NCBI RefSeq assembly: GCF_003581615.1 | Contig: NZ_QXFH01000072.1 | Location: 372,001 to 436,000, forward strand | DNA: 64,000 nucleotides | From: Flagellimonas lutimaris | Lineage (GTDB): Bacteria; Bacteroidota; Bacteroidia; Flavobacteriales; Flavobacteriaceae | Direction of reading: 5' to 3' | Part shown: positions 44,430 through 52,977 of the stretch, in pieces | How the letters are laid out: each line of letters begins with the position of its first letter | Numbering within the stretch: the first letter of the stretch is position 1 | Position numbers and translations under genes: made by a program | Notes under the pieces: model-generated | Database searches by the model: none | Told to the model about the DNA's origin: nothing | Seen by the model: only the letters and a program-made list of their open reading frames with translations

Positions 44430-45494
44430 ATGGCAGGAAATTCTTTTGGACAACTTTTTAGGCTCACCACCTTTGGTGAATCTCACGGAAAAGCTTTGGG
44501 AGGCATCATTGATGGTTGTCCTGCCGGAATTGAATTGGACTTGGAGCAGATTCAATTGGAACTGAACCGCAGAAAACCAGGGCAATCAGCCATTGTAACC
44601 CAACGTAAGGAGCCCGATACGGTTGAAATTTACTCTGGTGTTTTTGAAGGAAAGACTACGGGTACCCCTATTGGTTTTGCGATTCACAATACCAACCAAA
44701 AATCCAAAGATTATTCCCATATCAAAGATTCCTACCGACCATCGCATGCGGATTATGTGTACGATCAAAAATATGGTTTCCGTGATTACCGCGGAGGAGG
44801 AAGAAGCTCGGCTCGCGAAACGGCTAGTAGGGTAGTGGCAGGCGCCATTGCCAAACAGTTTTTGAGTGAGATCAAAATAAATGCTTTTGTTTCCCAAGTA
44901 GGCGAAATGAAATTGGACAAACCCTATCAAGAATTGGATTTTTCCAAGATAGAATCCAATGCAGTTCGCTGTCCCGATACCGAAATGGCCCAAAAAATGG
45001 AGGATTACATCAAATCCATTAAAAAAGCAGGGGATACCATTGGTGGTGTTATCACATGTGTCATTGAAAATGTACCGGTTGGTCTTGGCGAACCCGTTTT
45101 TGATAAGCTGCATGCCCGTTTGGGAGAAGCCATGCTTTCCATCAATGCCGTTAAAGGTTTTGAGTACGGAAGTGGCTTTGCTGGAGTTGCCATGAAAGGA
45201 AGCGAGCATAACGATGCCTTTAATTCTGATGGCACAACAAAAACCAACCGTAGCGGTGGAGTTCAAGGAGGAATAAGCAACGGTATGGATATCTATTTTA
45301 GCGTTGCATTTAAACCTGTGGCCACAGTGCTACAGTCCTATGAGACAATCAATAAAGAAGGTGACAAGGTTACTACCCAAGGAAAAGGAAGGCACGACCC
45401 TTGTGTTGTTCCAAGAGCGGTTCCTATTGTGGAAGCCATGGCAGCCTTGGTTTTGGCAGATTACTCTCTTTTGGCTAGAACCAACAAAATCTGA
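44430..45494 (+). CDS. aroC: Chorismate synthase
   Basis: A 354-residue enzyme of the shikimate pathway that converts EPSP to chorismate with reduced FMN. Signature motifs: [55 protein letters not shown], and the C-terminal [20 protein letters not shown]. The monofunctional form and length are normal. It is single, with a well-formed promoter and no other aromatic biosynthesis genes in the window. Confidence 0.97.
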   Translation: MAGNSFGQLFRLTTFGESHGKALGGIIDGCPAGIELDLEQIQLELNRRKPGQSAIVTQRKEPDTVEIYSGVFEGKTTGTPIGFAIHNTNQKSKDYSHIKDSYRPSHADYVYDQKYGFRDYRGGGRSSARETASRVVAGAIAKQFLSEIKINAFVSQVGEMKLDKPYQELDFSKIESNAVRCPDTEMAQKMEDYIKSIKKAGDTIGGVITCVIENVPVGLGEPVFDKLHARLGEAMLSINAVKGFEYGSGFAGVAMKGSEHNDAFNSDGTTKTNRSGGVQGGISNGMDIYFSVAFKPVATVLQSYETINKEGDKVTTQGKGRHDPCVVPRAVPIVEAMAALVLADYSLLARTNKI

Positions 45495-45552
45495 TTGACC
45501 CGTTAGGTGGTTTCCAATCAATAAAGTATCTTACCGACCATAATTTTACTTT

Positions 45553-46878
45553 ATGAAAAAATTGGAATTGCACTGGCAAATCCTAATAGGAATGCTGTTC
45601 GGTATTCTTTTTGGATTTGCAATGACCCAGATTGGTTGGGGTAAGGAATTTGTATCGGATTGGATTCAGCCTTTAGGGACCATTTTTGTAAAACTGCTTA
45701 AACTTATTGCCATACCCTTGATTGTGGCTTCCTTGGTCAAAGGAATATCTGACCTTAAGGACATCTCAAAATTTAGGAATATTGGTTTAAGGACCATTGC
45801 AACGTATATCATCACCACCGTGGTGGCTATTACTATTGGTCTTCTTTTGGTAAATGTGATGAATCCTGGAAGTGGAATTTCAGAAGAAACAGTGACCAAA
45901 CTTACGGATACCTATGCAGGAGATGCAGGTGTTACTTCTAAATTGGAGGAAGCTTCACGCCAAAAGGATAGTGGACCTCTCCAATTTCTTGTTGATATGG
46001 TGCCCGACAATGCTTTGGCTGCCATGACGGATAATGCTTTAATGCTTCAGGTAATATTCTTCACTATTTTCTTAGGTATTTCCATGTTGTTGATTGGTGA
46101 GAAAAAAGCGAAACCTTTAAAAGATTTCTTCGACGCTCTTAACGAAGTGGTCCTAAAAATGGTGGATTTAATCATGTTGACCGCTCCCTATGCTGTATTT
46201 GCTTTGTTGGCCGGGGTAGTGGTTTCATCCAGTGATCCAGACTTATTATTGGCCTTATTGAAATATGCAGGTGTGGTAGTATTGGGTCTCGCTCTTATGA
46301 TTGTGTTTTATTCCACAATTGTTGCACTTGTTACCAAAAAGAACCCTTTTTGGTTTTTAAAAGAGATAAGTCCAGCGCAATTGTTGGCATTTTCTACAAG
46401 TTCCAGTGCGGCCACCTTACCGGTAACCATGGAAAGGGTGGAGGAGCATATTGGTGTAGACAAAGAAGTATCCAGTTTTGTGCTTCCAGTGGGTGCTACA
46501 ATCAACATGGATGGTACTAGTTTGTACCAAGGTGTAGCAGCGGTGTTTATTTCACAAGCATTAGGCTTCGATTTAACCTTTGGTGATCAATTGACCATTG
46601 TACTGACCGCACTTTTAGCTTCGATTGGTTCCGCAGCGGTTCCAGGAGCAGGAATGGTAATGTTGGTAATAGTATTGGAGTCTATCGGATTTCCACCAGA
46701 TAAATTGGCCATTGGTCTAGCCTTGATTTTTGCAGTGGACAGACCTTTGGATATGTGCCGAACCGTAGTAAATGTTACGGGTGATGCAACAGTTTCCATG
46801 CTAGTGGCCAAATCTGTGGGTAAACTTGGAAAACCACACGTACATGATTGGGACGAGCATTATGATGAAGTGAAATAA
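45553..46878 (+). CDS. Dicarboxylate/amino acid:cation symporter (DAACS family)
   Basis: A 441-residue GltP/GltPh-type transporter. Conserved sites are FVKLLKLIAIPLIVASLVKGISDL, the hairpin tip FSTSSSAATLPVTM, the sodium site GATINMDGTSLYQG, and VDRPLDMCRTVVNVTGD, where Arg and Asp bind the substrate carboxylates. It should import glutamate, aspartate or C4-dicarboxylates with Na+ or H+. It starts 59 bp after aroC and ends at a strong bidirectional terminator. Confidence 0.93.
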   Translation: MKKLELHWQILIGMLFGILFGFAMTQIGWGKEFVSDWIQPLGTIFVKLLKLIAIPLIVASLVKGISDLKDISKFRNIGLRTIATYIITTVVAITIGLLLVNVMNPGSGISEETVTKLTDTYAGDAGVTSKLEEASRQKDSGPLQFLVDMVPDNALAAMTDNALMLQVIFFTIFLGISMLLIGEKKAKPLKDFFDALNEVVLKMVDLIMLTAPYAVFALLAGVVVSSSDPDLLLALLKYAGVVVLGLALMIVFYSTIVALVTKKNPFWFLKEISPAQLLAFSTSSSAATLPVTMERVEEHIGVDKEVSSFVLPVGATINMDGTSLYQGVAAVFISQALGFDLTFGDQLTIVLTALLASIGSAAVPGAGMVMLVIVLESIGFPPDKLAIGLALIFAVDRPLDMCRTVVNVTGDATVSMLVAKSVGKLGKPHVHDWDEHYDEVK

Positions 46879-46898
46879 CTTTTTAAAACTTATATTTA

Positions 46899-46927
46899 AA
46901 AAAGACCTCCAAAATGGAGGTCTTTTT
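46899..46927. terminator. Bidirectional intrinsic terminator
   Basis: AAAAAGACCTCC (46899-46910) pairs perfectly with GGAGGTCTTTTT (46916-46927) around AAAAT. It separates the convergent symporter and MuiA-family genes. Confidence 0.92.
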
Positions 46928-46934
46928 AGTTGTA

Positions 46935-48989
46935 CTATAAGGAGATGTATCTTCCTTTAGGAAATTTCACTTGAAATGAAAAGTCTTCCTTTTGCACAGA
47001 TTTTGGTTTCAATACCATATTCCAAGTCAACAACCCTTTGACTTCATCATAGGAAGCGTTGTTGGTAATAATGTCATCCACTTTAATTTCTTTATTTTCG
47101 GACATGGGAACTCTATCCATAAGCCTTAGGTTAATAGTAGCATTTTTATTGTTTTTAACCTCAAGTACATAACTACGATCCAATATTCGATTGCTGCCCA
47201 CAAAGGGTTTGCTCTTAAAATTACGTTCCTGTTGTCTTGTAACGGTAATATTGTTTTCAATACCTAGGGATAGAATCAATTCTTTCTTTGTGGTATAAGG
47301 GTCTATAACAGTTTTGCCCGCATAGGAACCTTCAAAGTAGATATTGGCTTCACCCGGTAATAGCTGATGTTTCTCCCAATCTTTAAAACTGGCGGTCAGG
47401 TATACATTTTCATTCAAAATTGGTGCTGCAAAATATTCGTAGGTAGCCGGAATCTTATATGTATTCACTTCAACCGACGTAATATCGCCATCTGCCAAAA
47501 CCGTGTACGGTTTTTTAATGGTAAACTCTGTCTTGGTAGCTCCTTCCTGTGTATGACTTTTCTTGGTTGTAATTACCACAACGCCATTATCTCCTCGACT
47601 CCCATAAATGGCGGAAGCATTGTTGCCCTTTAGTACTTCAATATCCTGAATTTCGTTTTCATCCAAATCACCTTCAGCAAAATTGTCTACGGGGATTCCA
47701 TCAATAATGTAAAGTGGTTCACTATAATTCATGGATGAATTTCCTCGAATGGAGATCCCAGCTGCCCTGCCACTCAATACTCGTTCAGGAGAAACAGCAC
47801 CGGCAGCTGCAGTTCCATATCCCGTGACTACTACCTCTTCTAGCCTTGCTATATCTTCTTCCATACGAACGTTCATAATGGAGGCGTAAATGGGCAACTC
47901 TTGCGGAAACATACCAATGTAACTGTAGGCTAGTTCTTGACCCATCGGCACATCCAAAGCATAATTTCCGTCAAAATCGGATGTGGTCCCGGTGGAAGTT
48001 CCTTTGATTACAATATTAACTCCTGGTAGTGGAGCACCAGATTCGTCCGTTATAGTTCCAACCACCTTTTTTACATTAGGATTAAAGGCATATCCCTTTT
48101 TCTTTGTAGATGGGGTGTACCTTTTTTGGTAAGCGCTTACAAAATTTAAATAATGAGCGTCCATTTTCGGTTTACTAATATTGTAACTAGGGTTACCTGT
48201 AGAAAGGGAAATTTTTACATTTTTCCAGTCTTGCCCTGTTTTTTGGTAAACATTCCCCTTATAGGCTAAACTTAGTGGTGCGTTTAGTCCTGTGGATTTG
48301 ATGTCATAATTGGGCACCCAACCTGCATCTTTTACCAAATAGGATAGGGTAGTATTTAGATTTGTGGAAATTGGAGCATCAAAAGTAATGGTAATCTCTC
48401 CTTGTGGTACTTCGGCACTATTGTTTGCCTCGGCCAACTGTTGTTGCAGGTCGTTAACCTCAAGTTTTATTTTATTGATGCTTGCATTGGTCTTGAGAAT
48501 TTCATTTTTGATTTGGGTAATACGCTCTCTATAATACTGGCCAATTTGTTTGATTCTTTCCAGGTCCAATACTTGGCTATCACCATTTACTATCCGATTG
48601 GAAGTAATCACTTTTTCTTCTTCTTCAAGGCCTGCAATGGTATTTTTTAATATTGAGATTTCATTTTGCAGTTCTTCAATTCGACTTTCCCATTCTTTGA
48701 TTTTGGGATTACTTTCGGATTTCTCCAGATAATTAATATTGTAGGCGATGGATAAAATGGAAACAGCACCAAGACCGGAGACTTGTATACTGCTCTCATC
48801 AATTTTGTGGGACAACCCCGTAAATATGACTTCGTTGGAGCCTTCCTGAAGTTGGCAAGAGGCAGTTCTTGTAATTTGTGCCCCGTTGAGATAAACGGTT
48901 ACTTCTTTGATTTTGGAAGGTGTTTTCAATTCGTTGGAAAATAAAAACACTGGAGCTAACAAAAAAAATAGAATGACTGTATTTTTCAT
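46935..48989 (-). CDS. MuiA-family (DUF4139) protein with inserted CarbopepD and TonB-plug-like segment
   Basis: A 684-residue exported protein (signal MKNTVILFFLLAPVFLFS). Residues ~25-125 are the DUF4140 N-domain (IKEVTVYLNGAQITRTA), then a coiled coil (~95-190), then the start of DUF4139 (LSYLVKDAGWVPNYDIKS ... NVKISLSTGNP). At ~309-384 a carboxypeptidase-regulatory-like domain is inserted (GTITDESGAPLPGVNIVIKG), followed at ~385-476 by a SusC-like plug (LEEVVVTGYGT ... SIRGNSS ... PLYIIDGIPV ... IEVLKGNNASAIYGSRG). DUF4139 then resumes to the end. No beta-barrel follows, so it is not a receptor. The insertion is in frame and clean, so I take it as a real architecture. Confidence 0.85.
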   Translation of the reverse strand: MKNTVILFFLLAPVFLFSNELKTPSKIKEVTVYLNGAQITRTASCQLQEGSNEVIFTGLSHKIDESSIQVSGLGAVSILSIAYNINYLEKSESNPKIKEWESRIEELQNEISILKNTIAGLEEEEKVITSNRIVNGDSQVLDLERIKQIGQYYRERITQIKNEILKTNASINKIKLEVNDLQQQLAEANNSAEVPQGEITITFDAPISTNLNTTLSYLVKDAGWVPNYDIKSTGLNAPLSLAYKGNVYQKTGQDWKNVKISLSTGNPSYNISKPKMDAHYLNFVSAYQKRYTPSTKKKGYAFNPNVKKVVGTITDESGAPLPGVNIVIKGTSTGTTSDFDGNYALDVPMGQELAYSYIGMFPQELPIYASIMNVRMEEDIARLEEVVVTGYGTAAAGAVSPERVLSGRAAGISIRGNSSMNYSEPLYIIDGIPVDNFAEGDLDENEIQDIEVLKGNNASAIYGSRGDNGVVVITTKKSHTQEGATKTEFTIKKPYTVLADGDITSVEVNTYKIPATYEYFAAPILNENVYLTASFKDWEKHQLLPGEANIYFEGSYAGKTVIDPYTTKKELILSLGIENNITVTRQQERNFKSKPFVGSNRILDRSYVLEVKNNKNATINLRLMDRVPMSENKEIKVDDIITNNASYDEVKGLLTWNMVLKPKSVQKEDFSFQVKFPKGRYISL

Positions 48990-49100
48990 AGTGGTTGGAT
49001 ATTTAATTGTTTATCCAAACCTATGATTCAAATTGCCTAATAAAAACCTATAATAGTGTGAACGGGGCAGTTGGGTTAGGGAAGACCGATTTTCGATGAG

Positions 49101-49508
49101 TTAATCCAAAAACTTTGCCTTGAGCTCAGGGGTAGGAATCATGCAAGACTCTTTTTTACCAAACCATTTGTAACGATTTTTGGCAACAAAGTCATAAATG
49201 CTATTTCGGATGGAAGTAGGAATCCATGTAAAAATGGCCGACAATTTCCATATTCCCCCCAAGTCTTTTGCAATTTCCAGTGCAGCATCAGATTTGGTAA
49301 AATAAGCCACGCCGGGCTCAATAAGGATAATGGAATCCACCTTACTGGTATCAATATGGCGTTGGTTCACCAATTGTTGTCCCACTTCACTTTGCAAAGC
49401 CGCATAGCGGAATACATCCTTTTTGTCCCGTTTGATCACAAACTGGACCGAGCTGTTGCATAAGTTACAAACCCCATCGAACAAGATAATTTTTTTACTC
49501 TTTTCCAT
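49101..49508 (-). CDS. DCC family thiol-disulfide oxidoreductase (DUF393)
   Basis: A 135-residue thioredoxin-like protein with the family motif FDGVCNLCNSSVQF near the start (CxxC) and RYAALQSEVG following. The start is set at the ATG at 49508 (MEKSKKIILFDG). The longer reading would begin inside a palindromic repeat (49515-49539) and adds MDSCLRRNDSY, a translation often seen from such repeats. The cellular role is unknown. It stands alone. Confidence 0.82.
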   Translation of the reverse strand: MEKSKKIILFDGVCNLCNSSVQFVIKRDKKDVFRYAALQSEVGQQLVNQRHIDTSKVDSIILIEPGVAYFTKSDAALEIAKDLGGIWKLSAIFTWIPTSIRNSIYDFVAKNRYKWFGKKESCMIPTPELKAKFLD

Positions 49509-49514
49509 ATAGCT

Positions 49515-49539
49515 GTCATTCCTGCGCAGGCAGGAATCC
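49515..49539. repeat. Short palindromic repeat Y
   Basis: ATTCCTGC and GCAGGAAT flank GCAG in a compact inverted repeat directly upstream of the DCC gene. This is a common intergenic palindrome type and differs from family X. Confidence 0.6.
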
Positions 49540-49613
49540 AATTACTTTTTCACAAAGATACGACAGCGTGTTATCAAAGCCTAGCTTGTTGATGAGGCTT
49601 ACCTTTAGCAGGT

Positions 49614-50357
49614 TTAATACCCCGCCATCTTATAGATTTCATCGGGAGTATGCTCACTAAGTTCAATAACATCTTTGCCGGATTTGGCCATTGCCTTTCG
49701 AATCAGATAGTTCCCGGTTCGGTATCCTACGGCCAGTCTCCCATCAGGGTGCTGGAACATCCAATGTTGATAGTTTGCATTTAAGGGCAATGCTCTGATC
49801 TCTTCCACCCATTGCTCGGCAATGGCTGCTTCTGGTGGAGTATCGGCTTCCATGCTTTCACCTGTATATTCTTCGGAGAACACTACAGCAAGCCCTTCGT
49901 TGATAGCCGCAATGGATATGCCCGGACCATAAACATTGTCCTGAATGGCCCAACCTCTTGATAAATGGTGGAATTCATGAAAAATAGTGTGCTTAAGTGC
50001 CGTTTGGGTCGCCTTGGTTACCCCGCCCGGAAATTTCTCTGAGATTTGAACGAGCACTACGGGAGGGGAATTAGTTTCTGTACGGCCGGTAACGCCTCCA
50101 ACCACATCAAGGTCCCAATCCACAATTTCCAGGGATACGTTTATGCTGTCCGGCAGGGTAGGCAATAGGCTTCGGATTTCTTTTTCCGATTCCAGGACCA
50201 CTTCAAGAATCAGTTCTTTTTGTGGAGCTGTAAATGGGGTTGCGTCCTCCTTAAAGGTGATGATAGAACTTGTTGGTTCGCCCTTTTTTGGGGCATTTTT
50301 ACAATTGTTGATTAGCGTTAGTGCCAAAAAAAGCACTAGAATTTTGATTGATTTCAT
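49614..50357 (-). CDS. Putative zinc metallopeptidase lipoprotein (DUF2268-like)
   Basis: A 247-residue lipoprotein (signal end LALTLINNC). The mature part has HTIFHEFHHLSRGW, a zinc-peptidase HExxH variant (HEFHH), followed by INEGLAVVFSEEY, a plausible third-ligand Glu. GNYLIRKAMAKSG near the end matches DUF2268 predicted proteases. It should act at the cell surface or in the periplasm on unknown substrates. From here to the right edge all genes are on the minus strand and look accessory. Confidence 0.72.
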   Translation of the reverse strand: MKSIKILVLFLALTLINNCKNAPKKGEPTSSIITFKEDATPFTAPQKELILEVVLESEKEIRSLLPTLPDSINVSLEIVDWDLDVVGGVTGRTETNSPPVVLVQISEKFPGGVTKATQTALKHTIFHEFHHLSRGWAIQDNVYGPGISIAAINEGLAVVFSEEYTGESMEADTPPEAAIAEQWVEEIRALPLNANYQHWMFQHPDGRLAVGYRTGNYLIRKAMAKSGKDVIELSEHTPDEIYKMAGY

Positions 50358-50434
50358 TGGGTATGCTGTTTTACCTGTAGACTTCCCAAAAACAAATTTG
50401 TTACATTGAAACCAAAGAGAAAGATAAAATAATT

Positions 50435-50513
50435 GTCATTTCGAACCGACCTAAGGGAGTGTGAGAAATCTAAAAACTACATTTTTGGATTTTTCAATCG
50501 TCGCCATTGGGCG
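50435..50513. repeat. Dispersed palindrome X, copy 3 (one arm lost)
   Basis: GTCATTTCGAACCGACC, GTGAGAAATC and TTTTTCAATCGTCGCC match copies at 52795 and 63899, but the closing CGAAATGAC arm is missing here; it passes straight into GGGCGGTATAAACCAAGTGA, shared with the right flank of the copy at 52795. Confidence 0.75.
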
Positions 50514-50563
50514 GTATAAACCAAGTGAGCCACAAGGTACAATCTTGTGGGGGCAAGGAAACA

Positions 50564-50631
50564 ACCAACACTTTAAACAATCCAGAAAAGGTCTCGACTA
50601 ATTTTTCAAAAGAATTTTATCACTGGTTGGT
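50564..50631. repeat. Possible CAAC...GTTG palindrome after the hydrolase gene
   Basis: ACCAAC (50564-50569) and GTTGGT (50626-50631) are inverted, 68 bp end to end, with GGTCTCGACTAATTTTT inside that recalls GGTCTCG at 55781 and 59631. It lies 22 bp after the stop of the gene at 50653-52179. This is the weakest member of the series. Confidence 0.4.
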
Positions 50632-50652
50632 AAAATAATGAGGAAGCAGGCT

Positions 50653-52179
50653 TTACTCCTTAAGTTGTTTTAATCGGTCAATTGCATTTGGGTTATGTGA
50701 ATTTAGTTTTAATGACCTTTCAAAACTTTCTATGGCCTTTTTTTTATTACCCATAAATAGATAAGCTTCCCCTAAGCTATCAAAAAGATTTGCAGAATTT
50801 GGATAAAGTTTTGTTGCCAACAAAAAAACATGTATCCCTTGTCCCGATGTATTCGGGTTAAAAACAAGCTGTAGCCCAAGTGTGTTAAGATTACTTTCAG
50901 GGATTTCCATCATCGGGTGTGCTTTTTTGGTCGCAACATACAATTCGTAAAGATTATTATAGTCTTGTTGCAAGGCCAATTCATTGAAATCTTTGAAAGT
51001 GAAATTTTGACTGTTGGCTTTTTTGGACTGTTTGGTCAAAAGACCTTTTTTAATGCCATTATCTAGCGTATGGTCTTCAATGAATTTTAAGGCACTTTCA
51101 TCATTTTTTAAATAGGCGTTTAAAAAGTTTAAAGCGTAAACTGAAACCAGTTTATATGATTCCATAATTTCAGAATCATTTTTGTCTTGTCTTTTATCTC
51201 TTTGCCCAAAAAGAACACCTAGTGTACTAAAATAAGAATGGGTTAGATTTTCAAACTTTAAACGATATGCATTGCTATTTGTAATACTATCGAATAATTG
51301 AAATTTTGAATTTAACTCGGGATCAATATTATCTTCTTTAAGAACTTGTTCGGGGATATCTTTCTGGGCCATATGAATGTATGGAACGTCTACTTTCTCT
51401 GGTTCAAAAAAGGGCGATTTTTGTAATAACCCGTATTGATACCTTTCTGTGCCATCAAGACTCACAATTGCCTTTATTTTATCATTTCTAGTTATGGCAA
51501 GTATGTTCGCTAAACCTCCAAAGCTGAAACCCATAGTTGTAATTTTATTAGAGTCGGCAATTGGAAACTTTGAAGCCTCTTTTATTAAAAATTCTACATC
51601 TCTGGCTTGAGTTTCCATCTCCTTCGCATTATTTCTGCCAAACCAACGCGTTTCAGTTCCTCTGCTTGGGCTGGAGATTACAATATATCCGTGACTGGCT
51701 AAATATTCACAAAGTGCAAAATTTTCTATAGAAGATGCCTGATAACTTGGTGTGTAAATTACAACCTGGAATTTATTGTTTCCAAATTCCAATTCTGAGT
51801 AGGCTTTTGTTATTTCCGTAAGATGCTCTTGGTTTTCAGGTGTGTTGGCATAGTAAAACCACTTCAGTATTTGTTCATTTGGCAAGTGTTCCCATTCCTC
51901 TTCTTCTTTTAAGATTTCCAAATAATCCAAAACCTTCAATTTTTTTTTGCCATTTGTATTTTGGCGTGAAGGATACCAAATACTTATAGGAATCGGTCTA
52001 GGAATTTTTTGATTGATAAAATCATAAATCCTACTGTAAGTTCGTGTGCTATCAGAAACGGTATAATGTTTAAATCCAACACTATAATTTCCGAAATCCA
52101 AGTCAATTTTGTTTAATGAGGTTTGCCCATTGGATATTGTGGATAGCAGGACAAAGGTTATAAATAGTAGTAATCGCAT
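50653..52179 (-). CDS. Secreted alpha/beta hydrolase with C-terminal TPR
   Basis: A 508-residue exported protein; start set at the ATG at 52179 (MRLLLFITFVLLSTISNGQ signal). The hydrolase domain resembles platelet-activating-factor acetylhydrolase or dienelactone-hydrolase types: ISIWYPSRQN, LCEYLASHGYIVISSPSRG, nucleophile TMGFSFGGLAN, and a His in LTHSYFS. The last ~60 residues form a tetratricopeptide repeat (NLFDSLGEAYLFMGNKKKAIESFERSL). The substrate is unknown. It is followed at the 3' side by a possible CAAC...GTTG palindrome. Confidence 0.78.
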   Translation of the reverse strand: MRLLLFITFVLLSTISNGQTSLNKIDLDFGNYSVGFKHYTVSDSTRTYSRIYDFINQKIPRPIPISIWYPSRQNTNGKKKLKVLDYLEILKEEEEWEHLPNEQILKWFYYANTPENQEHLTEITKAYSELEFGNNKFQVVIYTPSYQASSIENFALCEYLASHGYIVISSPSRGTETRWFGRNNAKEMETQARDVEFLIKEASKFPIADSNKITTMGFSFGGLANILAITRNDKIKAIVSLDGTERYQYGLLQKSPFFEPEKVDVPYIHMAQKDIPEQVLKEDNIDPELNSKFQLFDSITNSNAYRLKFENLTHSYFSTLGVLFGQRDKRQDKNDSEIMESYKLVSVYALNFLNAYLKNDESALKFIEDHTLDNGIKKGLLTKQSKKANSQNFTFKDFNELALQQDYNNLYELYVATKKAHPMMEIPESNLNTLGLQLVFNPNTSGQGIHVFLLATKLYPNSANLFDSLGEAYLFMGNKKKAIESFERSLKLNSHNPNAIDRLKQLKE

Positions 52180-52259
52180 TATTTTGGAATTAGTGTTCAC
52201 TATTACATATATAAGGGTTTGATGACCGTTACTGCTGTTTTTTAAATTATCCATCACAA

Positions 52260-52688
52260 TTATGCTGAAAGATTAAGTTGCCATGAAATGCCATACTTGT
52301 CTTCGCACCATCCGAATTTTTTACCAAATCCGTAATCCCCTTCACCATGGTAGTTGTCCAGGGGAACCATAACCTGTCCTCCATTTGAAGAAAGTTCTTC
52401 GAATAAAGTTTGTATCTCATCTTCAGCGTTGCAGGAAACGAAAAGCGATACCCCGGGGGTAAATGACCAAGCGTGATCATAATTATTTTCGGAAACCATG
52501 TACTCCACACCATTTAATATAAACACCCCATGTTTAATAAGCTCCGGTGTTCCTCCAGCCTCACCTGCTGAGTATTTTATTATGCTTTTAATTTCCGAGT
52601 TTGGGAAGATAGAAGTGTAGAAATTTATCGCTTCTTCGGCCTTTCCACATTGAGCGCCTACAAAGGTTAGAAATGTTGTTGTTTTCAT
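52260..52688 (-). CDS. VOC family protein (PhnB-like)
   Basis: A 142-residue vicinal-oxygen-chelate fold protein of the PhnB type. Start set at the ATG at 52688 (MKTTTFLTFVGAQCGKAEEAINFY). It shows the paired beta-alpha-beta units: SIFPNSEIKSIIKYS, FILNGVEYMVSENN, and late FGKKFGWCEDKYGISWQLNL, the common C-terminal signature. Such proteins bind small molecules and may confer resistance or act as isomerases; no specific role is visible. Confidence 0.85.
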   Translation of the reverse strand: MKTTTFLTFVGAQCGKAEEAINFYTSIFPNSEIKSIIKYSAGEAGGTPELIKHGVFILNGVEYMVSENNYDHAWSFTPGVSLFVSCNAEDEIQTLFEELSSNGGQVMVPLDNYHGEGDYGFGKKFGWCEDKYGISWQLNLSA

Positions 52689-52726
52689 TTTTTTGAAATA
52701 TGGTCCAGACAAAATTTGTTGTGCCG

Positions 52727-52976
52727 AATTACTACCAACTTGTATAATTACCTGTAAAATACACTTTTATACTCCAAAATGGAATAAAATCGATGTCATT
52801 TCGAACCGATCGAAGGGAGCGTGAGAAATCAAAAAACTACATTTTTGGATTTCTCAATCGTCGCCGTGCTCCTCATGTCGAAATGACAATGGGCGGTGTA
52901 AACCAAGTGAGCCAAAAGGTGCAATCTTGCGGGAGTGGGAGAACGGTGCCATTACTTATGGCCATTGCAGGCAATA
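52727..52976. repeat. Composite repeat region after the amidohydrolase gene
   Basis: It begins with CCAACTTGTATAATTACC and ends with GTGCCATTACTTATGGCCATTGCAGG. These ends are roughly inverted and resemble the ends of the palindromes at 55774 and 59624 (GTGCCATTACTTATAG in the latter). Palindrome X copy 4 is inserted in the middle, and TAAACCAAGTGAGCCA is shared with 50520. It lies directly after the stop at 52978. Confidence 0.55.
52795..52886. repeat. Dispersed palindrome X, copy 4 (complete)
   Basis: GTCATTTCGAACCGATCG ... CTCATGTCGAAATGAC, 92 bp, with inner GAGAAATC/GGATTTCTC arms. It is nearly identical to the copy at 63899, including the TCGTCGCCGTGCTCCTCATG stretch. Confidence 0.88.
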
Positions 52977-52977
52977 G

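Noticed and set aside
44586-45266. 226-aa minus-strand open frame
   Set aside because: It is antisense to aroC, a certain gene over the whole stretch.
46935-48989. TonB-dependent receptor
   Set aside because: The plug-like sequence is present, but the ~22-strand barrel is absent and DUF4139 flanks the segment on both sides.
49509-49541. Longer N-terminus (MDSCLRRNDSY) of the DCC protein
   Set aside because: It is translation of palindromic repeat Y; the DCC domain starts normally at the ATG at 49508.
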